Below, one piece after another: positions 1 through 12,339 of a stretch of DNA of 64,000 bases. Each line of letters opens with the position of its first letter. Within the stretch, counting starts at the first letter, position 1. The DNA comes from Metallyticus violacea (taxonomy: Eukaryota; Arthropoda; Insecta; Mantodea; Metallyticidae), in the NCBI GenBank assembly GCA_030762175.1, contig CM060834.1:29910501-29974500 (forward strand), written 5' to 3'. The notes under the pieces are model-generated. The model did not search any database. It was not told the origin of the DNA and saw only the letters and a list, made by a program, of their open reading frames with translations. A program made the translations under genes and the position numbers.

Positions 1-1790
1 ATGAGATATGAATCCTTTTGAAAATCTTTACATACTCTCGTTTACACGGGTATTGTTTTAGGTACAGCAGTAATTTATATGAATGAAAAGCAGTAGCTGA
101 GTTGCTTTATATGCACTGCCGACAGATATACCAATTTTTAAAACCAATTTCCCTCCCTTTTGCATATAAACAAATAAATATTGTTTGTTCTAGCATAAAT
201 GTCACTCTGGCCAAACTCCACAATACACGAATACGCATTAGAAAGTCTAACACGCACTTCCATAGCAATAGTTGCTACGTCAGCGGGACTTAACTTCAAT
301 CCTACCGGGAATTGCGAGTCAACTGCAAGCCAGCCGGTTTCCACCATGTACTTGTATATAAATCTCCATTGAGGGCAAGGTATCTTCACTGGATATCAGA
401 CCCATAGGGTATGAAAGGAAACTCCTGTCGTAAGATACCAAGGAGGAAGAGGTTTTGAACGCGGAGGTAGTGTGGCCAAATTATTAAATGCTCACTATAA
501 AGGTGAAAGCAATTGATGTACAGAAATGGTAAAACTAGTCGACAATTATTTTGGCGAGTTTAATGGAGAAACGAGGAGTGAAACATCAAAACGAGTTTCT
601 TGCTAATTAATGGAAGGAGAGAAAGAGAGCGTGGAACAGGGTGGTTTTATAAAAGTATTTACAATATAATTGTGGTGGAGTTTTTAGTAGAAATACCGCT
701 GCTCTGCAGGGCTGCGGCGAGGGGATAGCGATTTTAACGAAACACAAATTCCGTGTTCGGAATTAATTACAAAATCCCCCCTTCTCCAACCTCCACCACA
801 CGTGCTCGTAAATCAGTTTGGCACGTTATCATGTTGGCCTGCAGGTTATAGAGTCAATTCTATTGACATGCTCACATAATATGAACGATCTGTTCCGCTC
901 TTGCTTCGTGTTATGTGTACTTGAAACAAGTTAAAAACGTTTTGCTTTTAAACCAAGTTTCGATACCGTCAAGATGTTTCGTATAAGTAAATGCCATAAC
1001 ATAAGTTTCTTACAATTAGGAAATAAACTTGGTTTTTTGTATGGGGGAACATATAAGATAATATTTGTTTAAATTTGCTGCAGCCTGCATATGGATTAGC
1101 ACACTTTCATTAGTAAAACATCACGATAAGGCAAAAAGGTTCATAGTACAAGTTAAGAATTAGTTTACGTGAATAAGAAAGGTTATTTTATGATAAACAC
1201 TGGGCTAGATATTGTATCAACATATTTTTATTCTTGCTGTTGGTATGAATGACAGCACAGCTATCCCTCTGCAACATGTTAAGATATTGGTGAAGATGAA
1301 GCGATAATGTAATTTATTTTTATGATGATGCTCCATTATTTCACCGTTTTATGAATCACGCTTAAGTGTATTAGCGGGTCTGGACGGAATATAATCGGGT
1401 TTGGGGCAAGGAGGTGGGAATAATGTGCAATTTCTGCAGGGCAAGGAGAACTGCCAGAGCTGCCTTCATCACAGAGGGCGGGTCAGATCTGCCAACTGCA
1501 GAAACCACAACCGCAGAACATTTTACCCAGAAGCGAACAAGCGAAAATTTCGTTACCTCTCAGTCCTTTGCAGGAGATTTCTTCTTTTTCTTCATAAATA
1601 GTTATTTTTTATTTATTTTTTTAGTTATTATATTTATAGTAACTGCCTTTCAAAGTACATTTTTAGGCCATGATGTTAAAGATTTTAAATTAAGAACAAA
1701 ACTGTGGACAAACTTTTCTCGCTCACAGAGATATACATTGTTCAATGAAAGTAGAGAAACACATGTTAAAATCAAAATCCCAAATTATAT
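1..1790. other. No recognisable gene
   Basis: This is AT-rich sequence with only short, unconvincing ORFs. The stretch around 1390-1560 is less AT-rich and is open in two overlapping frames on the plus strand, but neither translation resembles a known domain and no splice context supports it. No transposon termini were found. Confidence 0.6.
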
Positions 1791-1964
1791 ATTGATACAC
1801 TTTAATTTTTGACAATTTTTAATTATAGAGTGAAGATTGGTGTAAAGTTAGAATAGGCATTTTAATTATCTTTTATTTCACAAGATTATAAATACGAACA
1901 AAGTATTGATTGATACAGAAAAAAAGTGGAAATACAAGATTACATCGTTAAATAATTAATGTTT

Positions 1965-2895
1965 TCAGTACCTAGTGTGTTCTCCGTGACCTATGATGAC
2001 TTCATAACACTCACGTGGCATGGCGTCGCACCAGCCTCCTAATAAAGATATGTGGGATTCTCTCCCATTCTTTAGTGAGAGAATTTGCGAGTACTCCCAG
2101 CTTATCCCAATCGGGATTGAGATCAGGACTGCATGAAGTCAGTCCATCACCAGAATTTGGCATTCTTGCAGGACATTTTTAGTATTTCGTACTGTATGAG
2201 GTTTAGCATTATTACGCATTAGAAGAAAATTAGAACCTATACCATAAGCAAAAAGTACGACATATTGAAGGACAATGTTATTAATGTAAACATCAACTGT
2301 GGGACAACAAGAAGCTCTGTCCGAGACTCAACAGTAATGCCAACCGAAACCATAATCGAACCGTCTCCAAATCTGCCATGTTCAATAATGATAGCTGGAG
2401 CAATATGTTCACCAGGACGTCTCCACACAAGTATACGATCATCACAACCTGTCAAACGAAATCTTGGCTCGTATGTGAAGAGACAGCCTTTCATTGACCA
2501 AGCTGCCAGTTGAGATGATTCTGAGCAAATTTCAGCTGCGCTTTCTCGTGCTCACATGTCAAACGAGAGACTTGAAAGTGCATTCTAGGTCTCAACCCTA
2601 CAGTTCTCAGTCCGTTTCTTACAATCTGATCAGAAATCATCACTCCAGTTGTTGTCGTACATCATTTTGTAGATCTCTGGATGTAGATTTGCTTCTGCGC
2701 AAAGTTGATCGGACAAGATATCTATCCTGTACCTCTGTTGTCTTCTTCTTACGTCCTTGTATCCACCTGTCTCTATATAACGCTTCACAACCTATGGATG
2801 ACATAAGGGCTGGCACGAGTTCTAGAAACAAAGCGAATAGAATGACAACCTTCAATCCAGGCAACAGCTTGTGCGACTGACTTTTCATTCAGATA
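1965..2895 (-). pseudogene. Decayed Tc1-family transposase
   Basis: A cut-and-paste DNA transposase of the Tc1 branch of IS630/Tc1/mariner, read on the minus strand in several frames. The N-terminal helix-turn-helix is visible near 2890-2640 (VQDRYLV, TSRDLQNDVRQ). The core lies at 2495-2240, with RFRLTGCDDRILVWRRPGE followed by a GDGSIMVSVGITVESRTEL block typical of Tc1 proteins. The C terminus ends GHGEHTRY-stop at 1965, as expected for the family. All three catalytic positions look lost: the usual DESRF reads YEPRF, the usual DNARPH reads NNAKPH, and the SPDLNPIEH box is eroded. Frameshifts and stops separate the blocks, so this is a fossil. The family assignment rests on several collinear motifs and is firm. 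Confidence 0.88.
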
Positions 2896-3150
2896 TACAG
2901 AGAATACAAAATAGCAATATCCTATCACAGATTGCTATTAAAAATGCTTTCAAAAATTAAGTCAAAGAGTGCTTACTTTGTTTACAAAGTTTTTGAAACT
3001 TCACTAAATTATTCAGAGAAAAACTAACTTATTTTGGTTATAAACATTATTTAAAACACAACATCTGGCTGTCAAAGATAGCATTCTATAAGTACTTATT
3101 ATGAGAATTTGATTTAAACATATGTTCCTTTAATTTTTTGAACAGTGTAT
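2896..3150 (-). mobile_element. Probable 5' flank and end of the Tc1 element
   Basis: AT-rich sequence between the transposase remnant and a motif at about 3122-3150. On the minus strand that motif reads ACACTGTTCAAAAAATTAAA, a form common at Tc1-type termini. The matching left terminus is not clear; the sequence near 1794-1820 shares only the first few bases. Boundary assignment is tentative. Confidence 0.35.
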
Positions 3151-3159
3151 ATAAATATT

Positions 3160-3460
3160 AACCCGATTCCCATATAAACGCGTAAACAAAACTGAACTCG
3201 ACCAGAATCCGCATCTTTGATACCTTGAAAACAACATCTTGTTGCTTGTAACCAAGAAAAGTAAACTTAAGTGCTTTAATTGTGTGGTACACAAATTATT
3301 AAATATTTCTGATACATATTTTTATTAATAATGAGTGATATTACTCTTTATTTTCAATTTTAATAAATGTCTACTTTAATTACACTACTGTCTATTATCA
3401 GTATTTTTAGTGCCTTTTTGCCTGCCTATTTTAACAAAATAAAATGTCTGAACTTCCGGG
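3160..3460 (-). repeat. Dispersed repeat R1, copy 1
   Basis: Read on the minus strand, this stretch is collinear over about 300 bp with 43270-43560. Shared landmarks in order are GAAGTTCAG, AAAATAGGCAGGCAAAAA, ATATCACTCATTATTAAT, AACAAGATGTT, AAGGTATCAAAGATGCG and TCTGGTCGAGTTC. It holds no ORF and resembles none of the SINEs in this window. The family is unknown to me; a non-autonomous transposon is the simplest explanation. Confidence 0.75.
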
Positions 3461-4943
3461 TTCAGGTCATGAGTTTACTGGATGTCTTTACTTCCACTAT
3501 ACGGAATGAGTGAGTGCGACCCCTCCCCCCCCAAAAAAAACAAAACAAAAACAAAATCCAAATGTTTAATGTTTGAAAAATATATATAAAACAAATATCT
3601 CACTGCGGAAGAAATTAGTCGAATTGTAATTCAGATTATGGTATCAGTACAGACAGCTTTTAACCAAATAAGCATCGACAATCCTTAGCCAGCGACGGCT
3701 GTGGAGAAGATAGCTAGGGTTCAAATAGAAAACTCAGAGAATCTGTCATTGGAAAACTATCCAGAGTTGGTTACAGACAGCTTTGAGTCCTGTGGGCCCC
3801 AAAATGCCAACAAACTTGACATAAGTTTGCATTTGCAACATTGGAATATGCATTACTTTTGGATATTCTTCCTTCCGGATTTACACATTACATTTCTGGT
3901 CTCCAGAGAGAAGTACTCCATGCACTCTTAATGCTTCAGTTCAAGAATATCATCATTTGATATTCCCAGATACCGCAAGTGTATAACAAAATAACAAGAC
4001 ATTTATGAAACACCAGATTCATTTCATCAATTTATCACACAGTATTACTTTACGTTTACAGATGTTACATATTTTCCCATTGTTACGGCTAAACTTTCTT
4101 GCTTATCTTCGGCAGTCAAATAATGAGAAATCCTTCTAGCAGAAATTGTTCTCTTCTTCATTGTTTAAATAAAATTGAATATGTTGTTGGAACTCCCCTA
4201 GCTTTTGAAAGTTTCTAGCAAGTGGCTCTATGATTTGTTCAAGAGCATACGCCAAAGGCTTCACATTTAGTTTATCTGTTGATGTTTTTGACCTTCCTGA
4301 TATTGGATTAGCCAAAGGGAAAATATGAGGTCACCACAAACCTCACTCAAAGTACTGTGGGTTGTCTGCGGAGCTTTGTCACGTAAACTTTCACTCTTAA
4401 TGCATGGTCTTTGATATTTAATTGTAATAGTATCCGAGAGGCCTACAGACTACTTCCAGCACTCCAGAGTATGCTAAGGAAGTAACGAACACATGTGCCT
4501 CTTCTTCAAGCCTTAAACTGGAAATGACCTAATCTTCACTGGAATTGCCCTACGCGCTTCACAGATCTTCCATCATTGTTTATGAAACAACCCTCGTACA
4601 AGATTCAGTAGATACGGAACAATGGTCACCCCTAGGAAAGCGTTGTTGCTGTGTCAAAATTGTTGAGTCTTTAGTATTGCCACGGAAGTAAGCAGAGCTC
4701 TGTTGAGTTATTAATTTTCCTGCATTTTATGTTTTAAATCTGGAAATTGTGGACGTTCTTATAAGTTTAATGGAGATACATCGAGAGCATTTTCGTGCGA
4801 TGATCTTGTACGATTTCAAATGAGGCTTAAGCGAAATGCAGTCACTTGAGCTTTTGAGGGCGGCTTTGGGGGATTTTTCTTTCACTGTGTTCCGCTGCTT
4901 TGTACAAGTAAAGATAAATGTTTCTTAAAGATGAATAGAGGAG
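3461..4943. other. No recognisable gene
   Basis: Short homopolymer and A-rich runs (3525-3560) and small ORFs only. Both strands of 4140-4700 were read for transposase or RT motifs without a convincing match. Confidence 0.55.
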
Positions 4944-5290
4944 TGGCAGACCAACAACAGTAGTGCCTGAGAAGAACACCACCTCTGTGGAAACAATGAT
5001 CAGCGAAGATCCAAGACTAACTTACGAAGACATTGACCTGGCATTAGCAATTAGTTCTTCGAGTGTTTCAACCATTTATGAACACCTTCGTGTTTAAAAT
5101 TTTTTTTTTTTTAAATGGGTGCCCCATAACTTTCTGAAGCAAGGAAACTCCACAGGGCGGAATGATATCAAGAGATGCTGCAAAGATTTAACTGTGAAAA
5201 GCATCTCCTTGTTTCAGATATTGTTGCGGGTGACAAAACATTGATATATCAGACTGAGCCAGAAACAAAACGCTACAGTATATACAATGT
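4944..5290 (+). pseudogene. Mariner transposase fragment (N-terminal half)
   Basis: Plus-strand remnant of a mariner transposase. It starts in the linker after the first DNA-binding domain (SGRPTTVVPEKN), then VETMISEDPRLTYEDIDLA and ISSSSVSTIYEHL, which match the second helix-turn-helix. After an A/T-tract disruption near 5100 come a WVPHNFL-like piece, EMLQRFNCEKHLLVSDIVAG and DKTLIYQTEPETKR. The first catalytic site normally reads GDETWIYQYDPETKR, so the catalytic Asp is kept but the acidic neighbour reads K. Similarity stops abruptly near 5290; the C-terminal catalytic half is missing. At least one frameshift is present. Family assignment is firm; sub-clade is not. Confidence 0.85.
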
Positions 5291-8200
5291 GATAAAGCTA
5301 AGAGTTTAATAAATAAAAAAAGCATGCTGAAACATCCAGTGATTGGAAGGAGTACATTAGAAGATGGCGCATGAAACCATCTCCCTTTAATATCATTGAG
5401 TGTTCCCAGGATAATTTTAAATCGTGGTCTTCATTTCTTAATAAAGAACACAGACAGACATGTCCAACGAAGATATAAGAAATTGTAGCTGACAAAACCT
5501 CTTCAAGAACAACCTACAATGACTCTTGGGAATCCCATGTTATTTAAAAATGTACCTTACACAGACAGATGAGCAGCCTTCCCCTTCCTATTCAAGTTCA
5601 ATTGCACTTTCCAAGACAAAATATGATGACCTATGATACATGAAGAGATTCTGTTCCGACAATACTCAGCTCCATTTTTCAAGGGTACATAGACGATGAA
5701 TAATTTGATTTAATGATTTTCACTAGTGTTTCACTAATGTTTATATCTATATCTATACACTTCATAATAATACCTACAAGTACATGTGTACTTTGAATTT
5801 TTATTGTTAATTAACATGAAGTAATTACACATGACACTAATTTCAAAAGAAAGACTTTTTAGAAAACTACCTTAAAAATTATTGTAAAAAAAGGCATTTC
5901 TATATATCTAATGTGTTTAATTTTGTAGTATTTTTAAACTATAAATTACATCCCTGTAAAAAAGCATTTCTTTCATATTTCTTTCATATTTATTTAACAC
6001 ATAACAACAACGAAAAGATTAAACTTTTAATGTGTATTGTATTAAGGAGGCATCCCTTTTTCTTAAAAATGCCCCGAAGAGAAAAGTGACATGAAGAGGT
6101 AAGAGCAGAAGGACTACATGCAGATAATGGCTATATCATCAGGCCAGATAATTGAAAGAACCAGCTGTAATTCTAATGTCGTAAGTCATTCCTTAGTCTC
6201 TGAATTGCAGGGAGTGTTGGGTTTGAGCGGCAAGGTTTTTATATGGTCCTGTATTAATGATAGCAGCACTTCTGCAATATAACCTAACAGAGGCAATAAT
6301 TACTAGAGTGCAGAAAGCGGGAGGGAACAATTTCATGAGCGCCTAGTTAATGACTGTGTCAATACTGTAAGTGTGAAGGCCATTACAAATAATAATAGTC
6401 TTCGGCAGGGGGCACCATGAGGGCCGAAACACTTCCAATAATGCCGTTTTTTCGATTACGTTATTTAATTACAGTTTTGTGCCCCTTGGGAAACTCTCGT
6501 GTAAAGAGAATGAATTTCTCTTTCCTTTTTCCTCTTCTTCAGATATTCTTCGCACCCTCCTTTTGTTCTTTATTTATTACTGTTCTTCTCGTTTAGTAAT
6601 TTATCCTCCTCGCAGTGTTCGTCTCTCTAAATGTTATTTGTTTGTAACCTTTCTTGCGTTTTCCGTTTCATTTTCTATATGCTCTTTTCCTAATTGTTTT
6701 CATATGCATCCTAAAAGCAGATACGCATATTTCTGCCTGTCGTATTGACATATAATTAAGGTGTGCATGAAAGGCCTATACTTGTAATGTAAAATTTAAT
6801 AACTTCAGTTTCCATTTTCTCAAGGACTATTAAAACCAATGAAATGAAACTTCTTCAGCATTCAGATGCATATAATTGAAATTCGCTAAACTAAATTCAC
6901 CACTATAATATGACTCTGAAGGTAATTACAAATTATTTTCAATTATTTGCATTTTTTTCATTTTTTCCCAATTTATTTATTTATTATTATTTTTTTTACA
7001 TTGTTAAATTTTGTTCTAGCTCTACCATAATATTCCCACATCATCGCAATGATATCACACATAAGTGGTAAAAGTTTGAAAGTAATAGTTTATACAGGTC
7101 CTTAAAGAATGGAAATCTGCAAATATATATAAAACAGAAAAAAAAAATAAAGTAACGACATTAACAATATAACAAATTATAAAAGCAGACATGTATATAT
7201 ATTAAAATTTAATTAAATTATTACAACCCCCAAACATTAATAAAGATTATATCTAAATAAAAAGAAACTTTCAAATATTAAAATAGTATAAGAAACAAAA
7301 ATATGATTTTGAAACCCTTTCCCTTTATACATCCCTTAAATTCAAAACGCTAGTAATGAAACTTAAAAATTGTCTTGTGAATATTCACTCCCACATATTT
7401 TTCCTTCTCTTTCTATCGTTATCTTTAATTCGACCTAATTATTTTACGATTCCTTTTATAATTTATTTCCTCCCTTCTTCCTCTCCCTATTTTTGTTTTT
7501 CCTACTTTTCTTTCTATATTTATTTATTTATCAGACCATTTTTCTTAATTTCTTTCGCAACATGTATGTAAAATGGCTGTTATAGTTTTCAATGTTACAA
7601 CCTTGAGGCAAAAGAAGCTGTAAGGTGTTCATGGGGTAAATGGAGAAAATGCACTTAGAACGACATTTTAAACTTCGAAAGACGGTGCTCTTTCCATCAA
7701 ATTGGTTGTTACTGAGTATTTTCTTTATGAATGCCATAACGGTTGAACAATACTCTTTAATAAATAAATAAACACTTATGGAAGGTGTTGTTTTCAGGGT
7801 AAATCAGTAAATGTTCGTTATAATAAAGGCAAAACTGCTTCAAGTACTAAAGTACAATTCAAAAATAGAAATCATAAGTTTCACTTGGAAATTTGGCGCG
7901 CAGAAATGGCCTCGTTGCTGTTAGATGTACAGAATAACGTATTTTCACGTAAAAACTTCAATTAAAAGCAACAGGGTTTATTGTGACAACTAAAAATGTC
8001 ATAAAACATTAATGCATGGTCATTTATATAATGTGACATTAGACATTTTAGAAAGTAGCAGATATGTGAGGAAACGTCAAATTATGTGTGCATGCTCTAT
8101 TTCACTTAACTTTTGATAGATTCCTGCATTTATATTATTTAAACAATACTATAGCTAAATTAAAAAACTATACATTTCCTTTATACACAACTTTGTTTGA

Positions 8201-9443
8201 AATAGCTTTCAGAACCTGCAATATAATTATATTTGAAAACGAATAAACTAAAATTTGTCACCTCATTAGCTATTAATTTGATTAATATTTTGCATTATAT
8301 TTATTTATAGTTAAATTTTTATAGGGAAGAAAAAGTTGGCGGGCATACCAACGAATAAAACATAAACAGACTACACATATTGACGGCATCTTTCCTTATC
8401 TTAGCTTATTGTTACAAGTATTACTTTATTTTGGTTATTTTATTTCTTAAATTAAATTTACTTTGTTTTCTCGTTTTACCATAGCATTGCCCATCTAAGT
8501 GTGTAATTATCCATTGAAAAATGTTTTTTGTTTTATTTTTGCCTGTTTTTCTCTCATTTTATTAGCCTCGGTTTGTTGCATTATTGGACTGCCTGTATTA
8601 CGTAATTTTACTGCTTTTATTTTAAAAGAAAAATGACACGTTTTTTCCTTACCCAAAAGGTTGCTACTTGCCATTTCAATTTATTTTTCCATTCCTCTTT
8701 CTTTTCATTATTCAAGTTTCTTGTCTTGCGTTCATGCTGATGCTTTTTTTTTTCTCCTCCGGTATCCTGTATCTAATATTGTTCACTGCTGTTTCCTTTA
8801 TTTGGTTTTTTATTTGCTCTGGCGAAAACTAAATTCAGTGTACTTTACATTTGAAAATATCACACCTGTACACGAAAGCTGCACCATTTTGTTAAGTATC
8901 GATAGGGGCATTAAGAGATGGTATTGACTTTGTTCCAGTCAATGGCGGAAAACACACGAATACACGCTCAGGGAATACGAATACACCTCAAGTTCGTTCA
9001 CAATTCACTGGATCGTTTCTTAGATGCCCAGGCTTAGCAATTAATAAAATTAATAAACTTGTTATTTTTAACACTTTGGTTTAGTTTATTGTTTGTTTTA
9101 ACTCTTCATCATCCATCTAAGTTTTTCATTGACTCGCATATTTCCCTTAGTTTCTGCTTTTTATTCTGTATTTCAATTTCCTCGCTGTTAATTTTATGAT
9201 TTGATTGGTATTGTTTCGAGGTAGAGTTTCACAATATCATTGCATTAATTTAATGTTTTTTTTTTTCAAGTTTAAGCCCTTGCCTAATCTTTATTTTTTC
9301 ATTAAAAATATGTACAATTTCTTCAGAAAGTCTTAGTATAAAGGCATATGATTAGATCACATTCTGCAGAAAAGACCAAACCACAAAAATATGTTTGTAT
9401 TAAATCAGTAATTAATTCCCTTGAAGAGTTTTAATTTTTTTCT

Positions 9444-9474
<31 letters not shown>

Positions 9475-9704
9475 GTCTGTATTAAGGTTTTATCTGTAGT
9501 AACTATTTTTTGTAGTTGTGCTGATTTTCCCGACTTAAATAACCAATAGTCACAAACACATAAACACACACTCAAAAATGACAAAACAGCTTCTTAATAA
9601 AATAAAATAGCTAACCGGGAGTCGAAACCGGAACTCTAAGCTCTATAGACAGTAAAAACTGCAGTGATTTGTTACACATTGTTTTGTTTTATTTTATGTT
9701 TAAT
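5291..9704. other. Long AT-rich stretch without a gene
   Basis: More than 4 kb of very AT-rich sequence. Pyrimidine-rich patches (about 6520-6720 and 7385-7560) generate spurious ORFs rich in F, S, L and Y. There are T-rich runs at 9254-9267 and 9441-9474. At about 9613-9640 the minus strand reads GGTTTCGACTCCCGG, resembling a tRNA B box, but no A box lies beside it. No transposase, RT or host domain was recognised. Confidence 0.55.
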
Positions 9705-9860
9705 TTTAACAAATTTTTCCTTGGGGATACGCATAGGTTGGTACCTTTCTGCAAAAATGTGGTCCAACTTCCTTTTAAAAAATGTGTTGCCGGTTTCCAC
9801 AAACACAGGACGCCTACGTTTGATTGCCTGAATATCCTTTAAATTTTTCTTCCATTTCTA
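9705..9860 (-). pseudogene. Short coding-like remnant, unclassified
   Basis: The minus strand is open for about 60 codons and ends in a stop near 9683-9700. It includes KRRRPVFVETGNTFFK followed by RKLDHIFAERYQPMRIPKE. Composition is protein-like (charged and hydrophobic residues mixed) and unlike the low-complexity ORFs around it. The frame is closed upstream by a stop near 9880. I do not recognise the family. It could be the edge of a decayed transposon or a host-gene pseudogene. Confidence 0.35.
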
Positions 9861-9869
9861 TTCTTCTCT

Positions 9870-11045
9870 AGTCCACCTCTCATACTCATGTTGAAGTTTT
9901 TATTTACATTTGATGTTTAAAGAGAAGTAAACTTATTATAAATGTTAAAATGTTTCTAATATTCGATAATTTGACAGGACAATGAAACTAACAAATTATG
10001 TCACTATTCGATAAATATGTATTGTTTTAGGAACTTGCCTAGAATTTTCTAAGTTAAGGAATTCTAGAATGGGTTATGCAAGTCTCGTGAAGACAAATGG
10101 GGAGCTGCTGCCTAATAGTAAGGTGGCGATCTCGAAAGCTGCGTGATAGGTATGCTAATCGCATGTCTCTCCTATAATGCTGCACACTATCAAGGATTTC
10201 GCAAGACGAATGTAGAGGATGCAACGGTCGTTGTAGCAGTCCAAGGCTCGATTTAGCTGTCGCGCCATAAAAGAGGTATATTAAATTGAACTAACGAAAT
10301 TGGCAACATATTTCTGTTATAGTCACAAAAACATGACTATATTCGCAATATAATTCCTATATTAAATCTTAACACCCTGTGTTCTTCAAAAATGCAAATA
10401 TCTTAACTTTCATTCTTATCTGCAAAATATTTTTCTCCCTTTTCTTGCAAACACACGTTTTAAGTTTTGCCTTACAGTTCAATTTTAAAGATGTAGCAAT
10501 AAATTATTACTACAATTTAAATTGAGTTCTAATTTTCCAATAAACATGGAAATAGGACCAAGAAAATGGCGAATTATAATATTTTTTTCGTTAATATTTT
10601 AGACGAAATATTTATTAAAGAAAGTTATTGAAATACATTATCGAAATAGGTAAAATATTTGCTGTCATAATTTGAAAACATTATAAATAAATCTAATAAT
10701 ACATATGCTATTTATTAACAGTTTCTATACCTATAAAAGTTCCTTATATATATTTAGTGTTCTCCAAAATATATCCTTCATTTTCTTGTTAGTTCTCTAC
10801 ACACTCTTTTTAATGCATATTTAAATTCTGACTTACACTCGATATTTAAAGAGGCAGCAAAACTATTACAAACTTTTAAATGTTTTAAATTTTCAATAAA
10901 AGTGTATGACAGGACAAATAAATTGGCAAATTGTGCGTTGTTATAAATATGAACAGGTTTAGGTAGTAAATTTGTTTATAATACTTTAAAACTATCAAGA
11001 AACCTGGCAAAATATTTATTACCGTAGTTTGAAAACATAGCATGT
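9870..11045. repeat. Diverged tandem array, unit about 365 bp, interrupted
   Basis: Three diverged copies of one unit lie in the same orientation. Anchors are TTTAAAGAG-AAGTAAAC near 9917, TTTTAAAGATGTAGCAATAA near 10481 and TTTAAAGAGGCAGCAAAAC near 10844. Each is followed by an AATTTTC/CCAATAA motif, a run like GACAGGACAA, and in copies 2 and 3 a GTAAAATATTTG/AAAATATTTATT then AATTTGAAAACAT block. Copies 2 and 3 are about 362 bp apart. Copies 1 and 2 are about 565 bp apart because roughly 240 bp of unrelated, less AT-rich sequence (about 10040-10285) lies between them. Confidence 0.6.
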
Positions 11046-12048
11046 GTGCCAATTTCAAAGAGAGGGTTACGAGTGTCTTAAAATGTAAAGAAAGTTGAGT
11101 AGCAAAATACAATAAGTATCACAAGCATTTAAATCCCATCCGGGCAGCTTCTAGTATGCTTTTCTCGAGAGTCTTATACCAAGTTTTGCACTAGAGGTTA
11201 TGGTAATGCATAAAAAGAAGGTTCTTGGTCATTTTCATACTGCTCTTACGTGTTGGCAACACTGCTGTGACATACGCGGCAGAGCAGCAACATCACGTGG
11301 AGCTAATCGAATTACAAACACAATCCCACACTCCCCCCAGAAGAGAAAGGAAGAAGTTGCAAGCTCCTCTAAATGGTAACGTAGGTGTTGCAGGCTGATT
11401 CACTTAACGCGATCAATCATCGTGCTCCATCTCTTTCGCACTTTTGGGGCACGCGCAGTAATGTCTTCTTTCACATCAGATACATTTCGTGTGCCACATT
11501 AGAGACCTGGGCAGAGCATAGTAGTTTTGTTACCCGCACTCCCCTCTGTAGAACTATAAAGCCTTTGGGTTGCAGCAGCGTGGGCTAGCCAGGGAAATGC
11601 TCCAATTGAATGGATAGAACAGCTTCCTGCGTGAACTGAGAACCTTTTCCCTTAACAGTATTAGATATTTTATTCTTAAGCTATTTCTGGTCTACACAGA
11701 CACACACACCAATAAAGACCCTTGCTTTTTTTACTTTCCACCTGGATATATGTAATATAATATGAATGCCCCGATTTCAAATCTCTTTTTCAAGTTTTTA
11801 AACAAAAACACTTCAAATGAAATAATGTAAATATATTTTTATGAAATATTATCAAGTTTTAAAACATACAGCTAACACAAAACTGTCATTTTAACTTAAA
11901 TATTAATGATATTTTGAAATAATAACCTGTGTGTCAGTAATTATGGATTTCCAAACCTTTTACATTATTAGGGAGTAAAAAACGTCTTTTTTTCCCTCGT
12001 AGATGCGATATATCCACTTTTTTTTCCTTTCTTTCTTCTTCCACTTAT
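11046..12048. other. No recognisable gene; less AT-rich patch
   Basis: A patch at 11230-11600 is less AT-rich and carries short ORFs, with no domain I recognise. A TATAAAG at about 11556 is not supported by a coding region downstream. The remainder to 12048 is AT-rich. Confidence 0.5.
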
Positions 12049-12330
12049 TTGGTGCTACAGCCCAGTAGCAGCCTGCCGCGGCGACCTAGGTATTCTCTAC
12101 CTCCATCTTACAACTTCATTGACAGAGGGCAGTATTGCAGGTCGTCTATCACGCGGCTTTCGTGATCAAAGAACGCCACCTCTCCATCAGGCAGCTTCCC
12201 AATTGTCCTCACGAGGCTGGGTGAACCCGTCCCAGACCCCCCTAACTTAAAAAATTCCTAAGTAGGTATCCGGAATTGAGCCCAGACCTTCCGGCCAGCA
12301 GTCAGCAACGCTAACCACTAGACAAAGAGG
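12049..12330 (-). mobile_element. tRNA-derived SINE, family 3, copy 1
   Basis: A Pol III-type retroposon on the minus strand. The tRNA-like head lies at the right end, with an A-box-like TAGTGGTTAGC (complement of about 12310-12322) and a B-box-like stretch at 12271-12285 that is degraded. The body is collinear with 38163-38447, including CACGCGGCTTTCGTGA, AAGAACGCCACCTCTCC and GGCAGCTTCCCAATTGTCCT. No clear poly-A tail or target duplication was found. Confidence 0.8.
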
Positions 12331-12339
12331 TGGTCATAT

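Noticed and set aside
6479..7571. ORFs rich in F, L, S and Y resembling membrane proteins
   Set aside because: They arise from pyrimidine-rich low-complexity sequence and lack any conserved motif.
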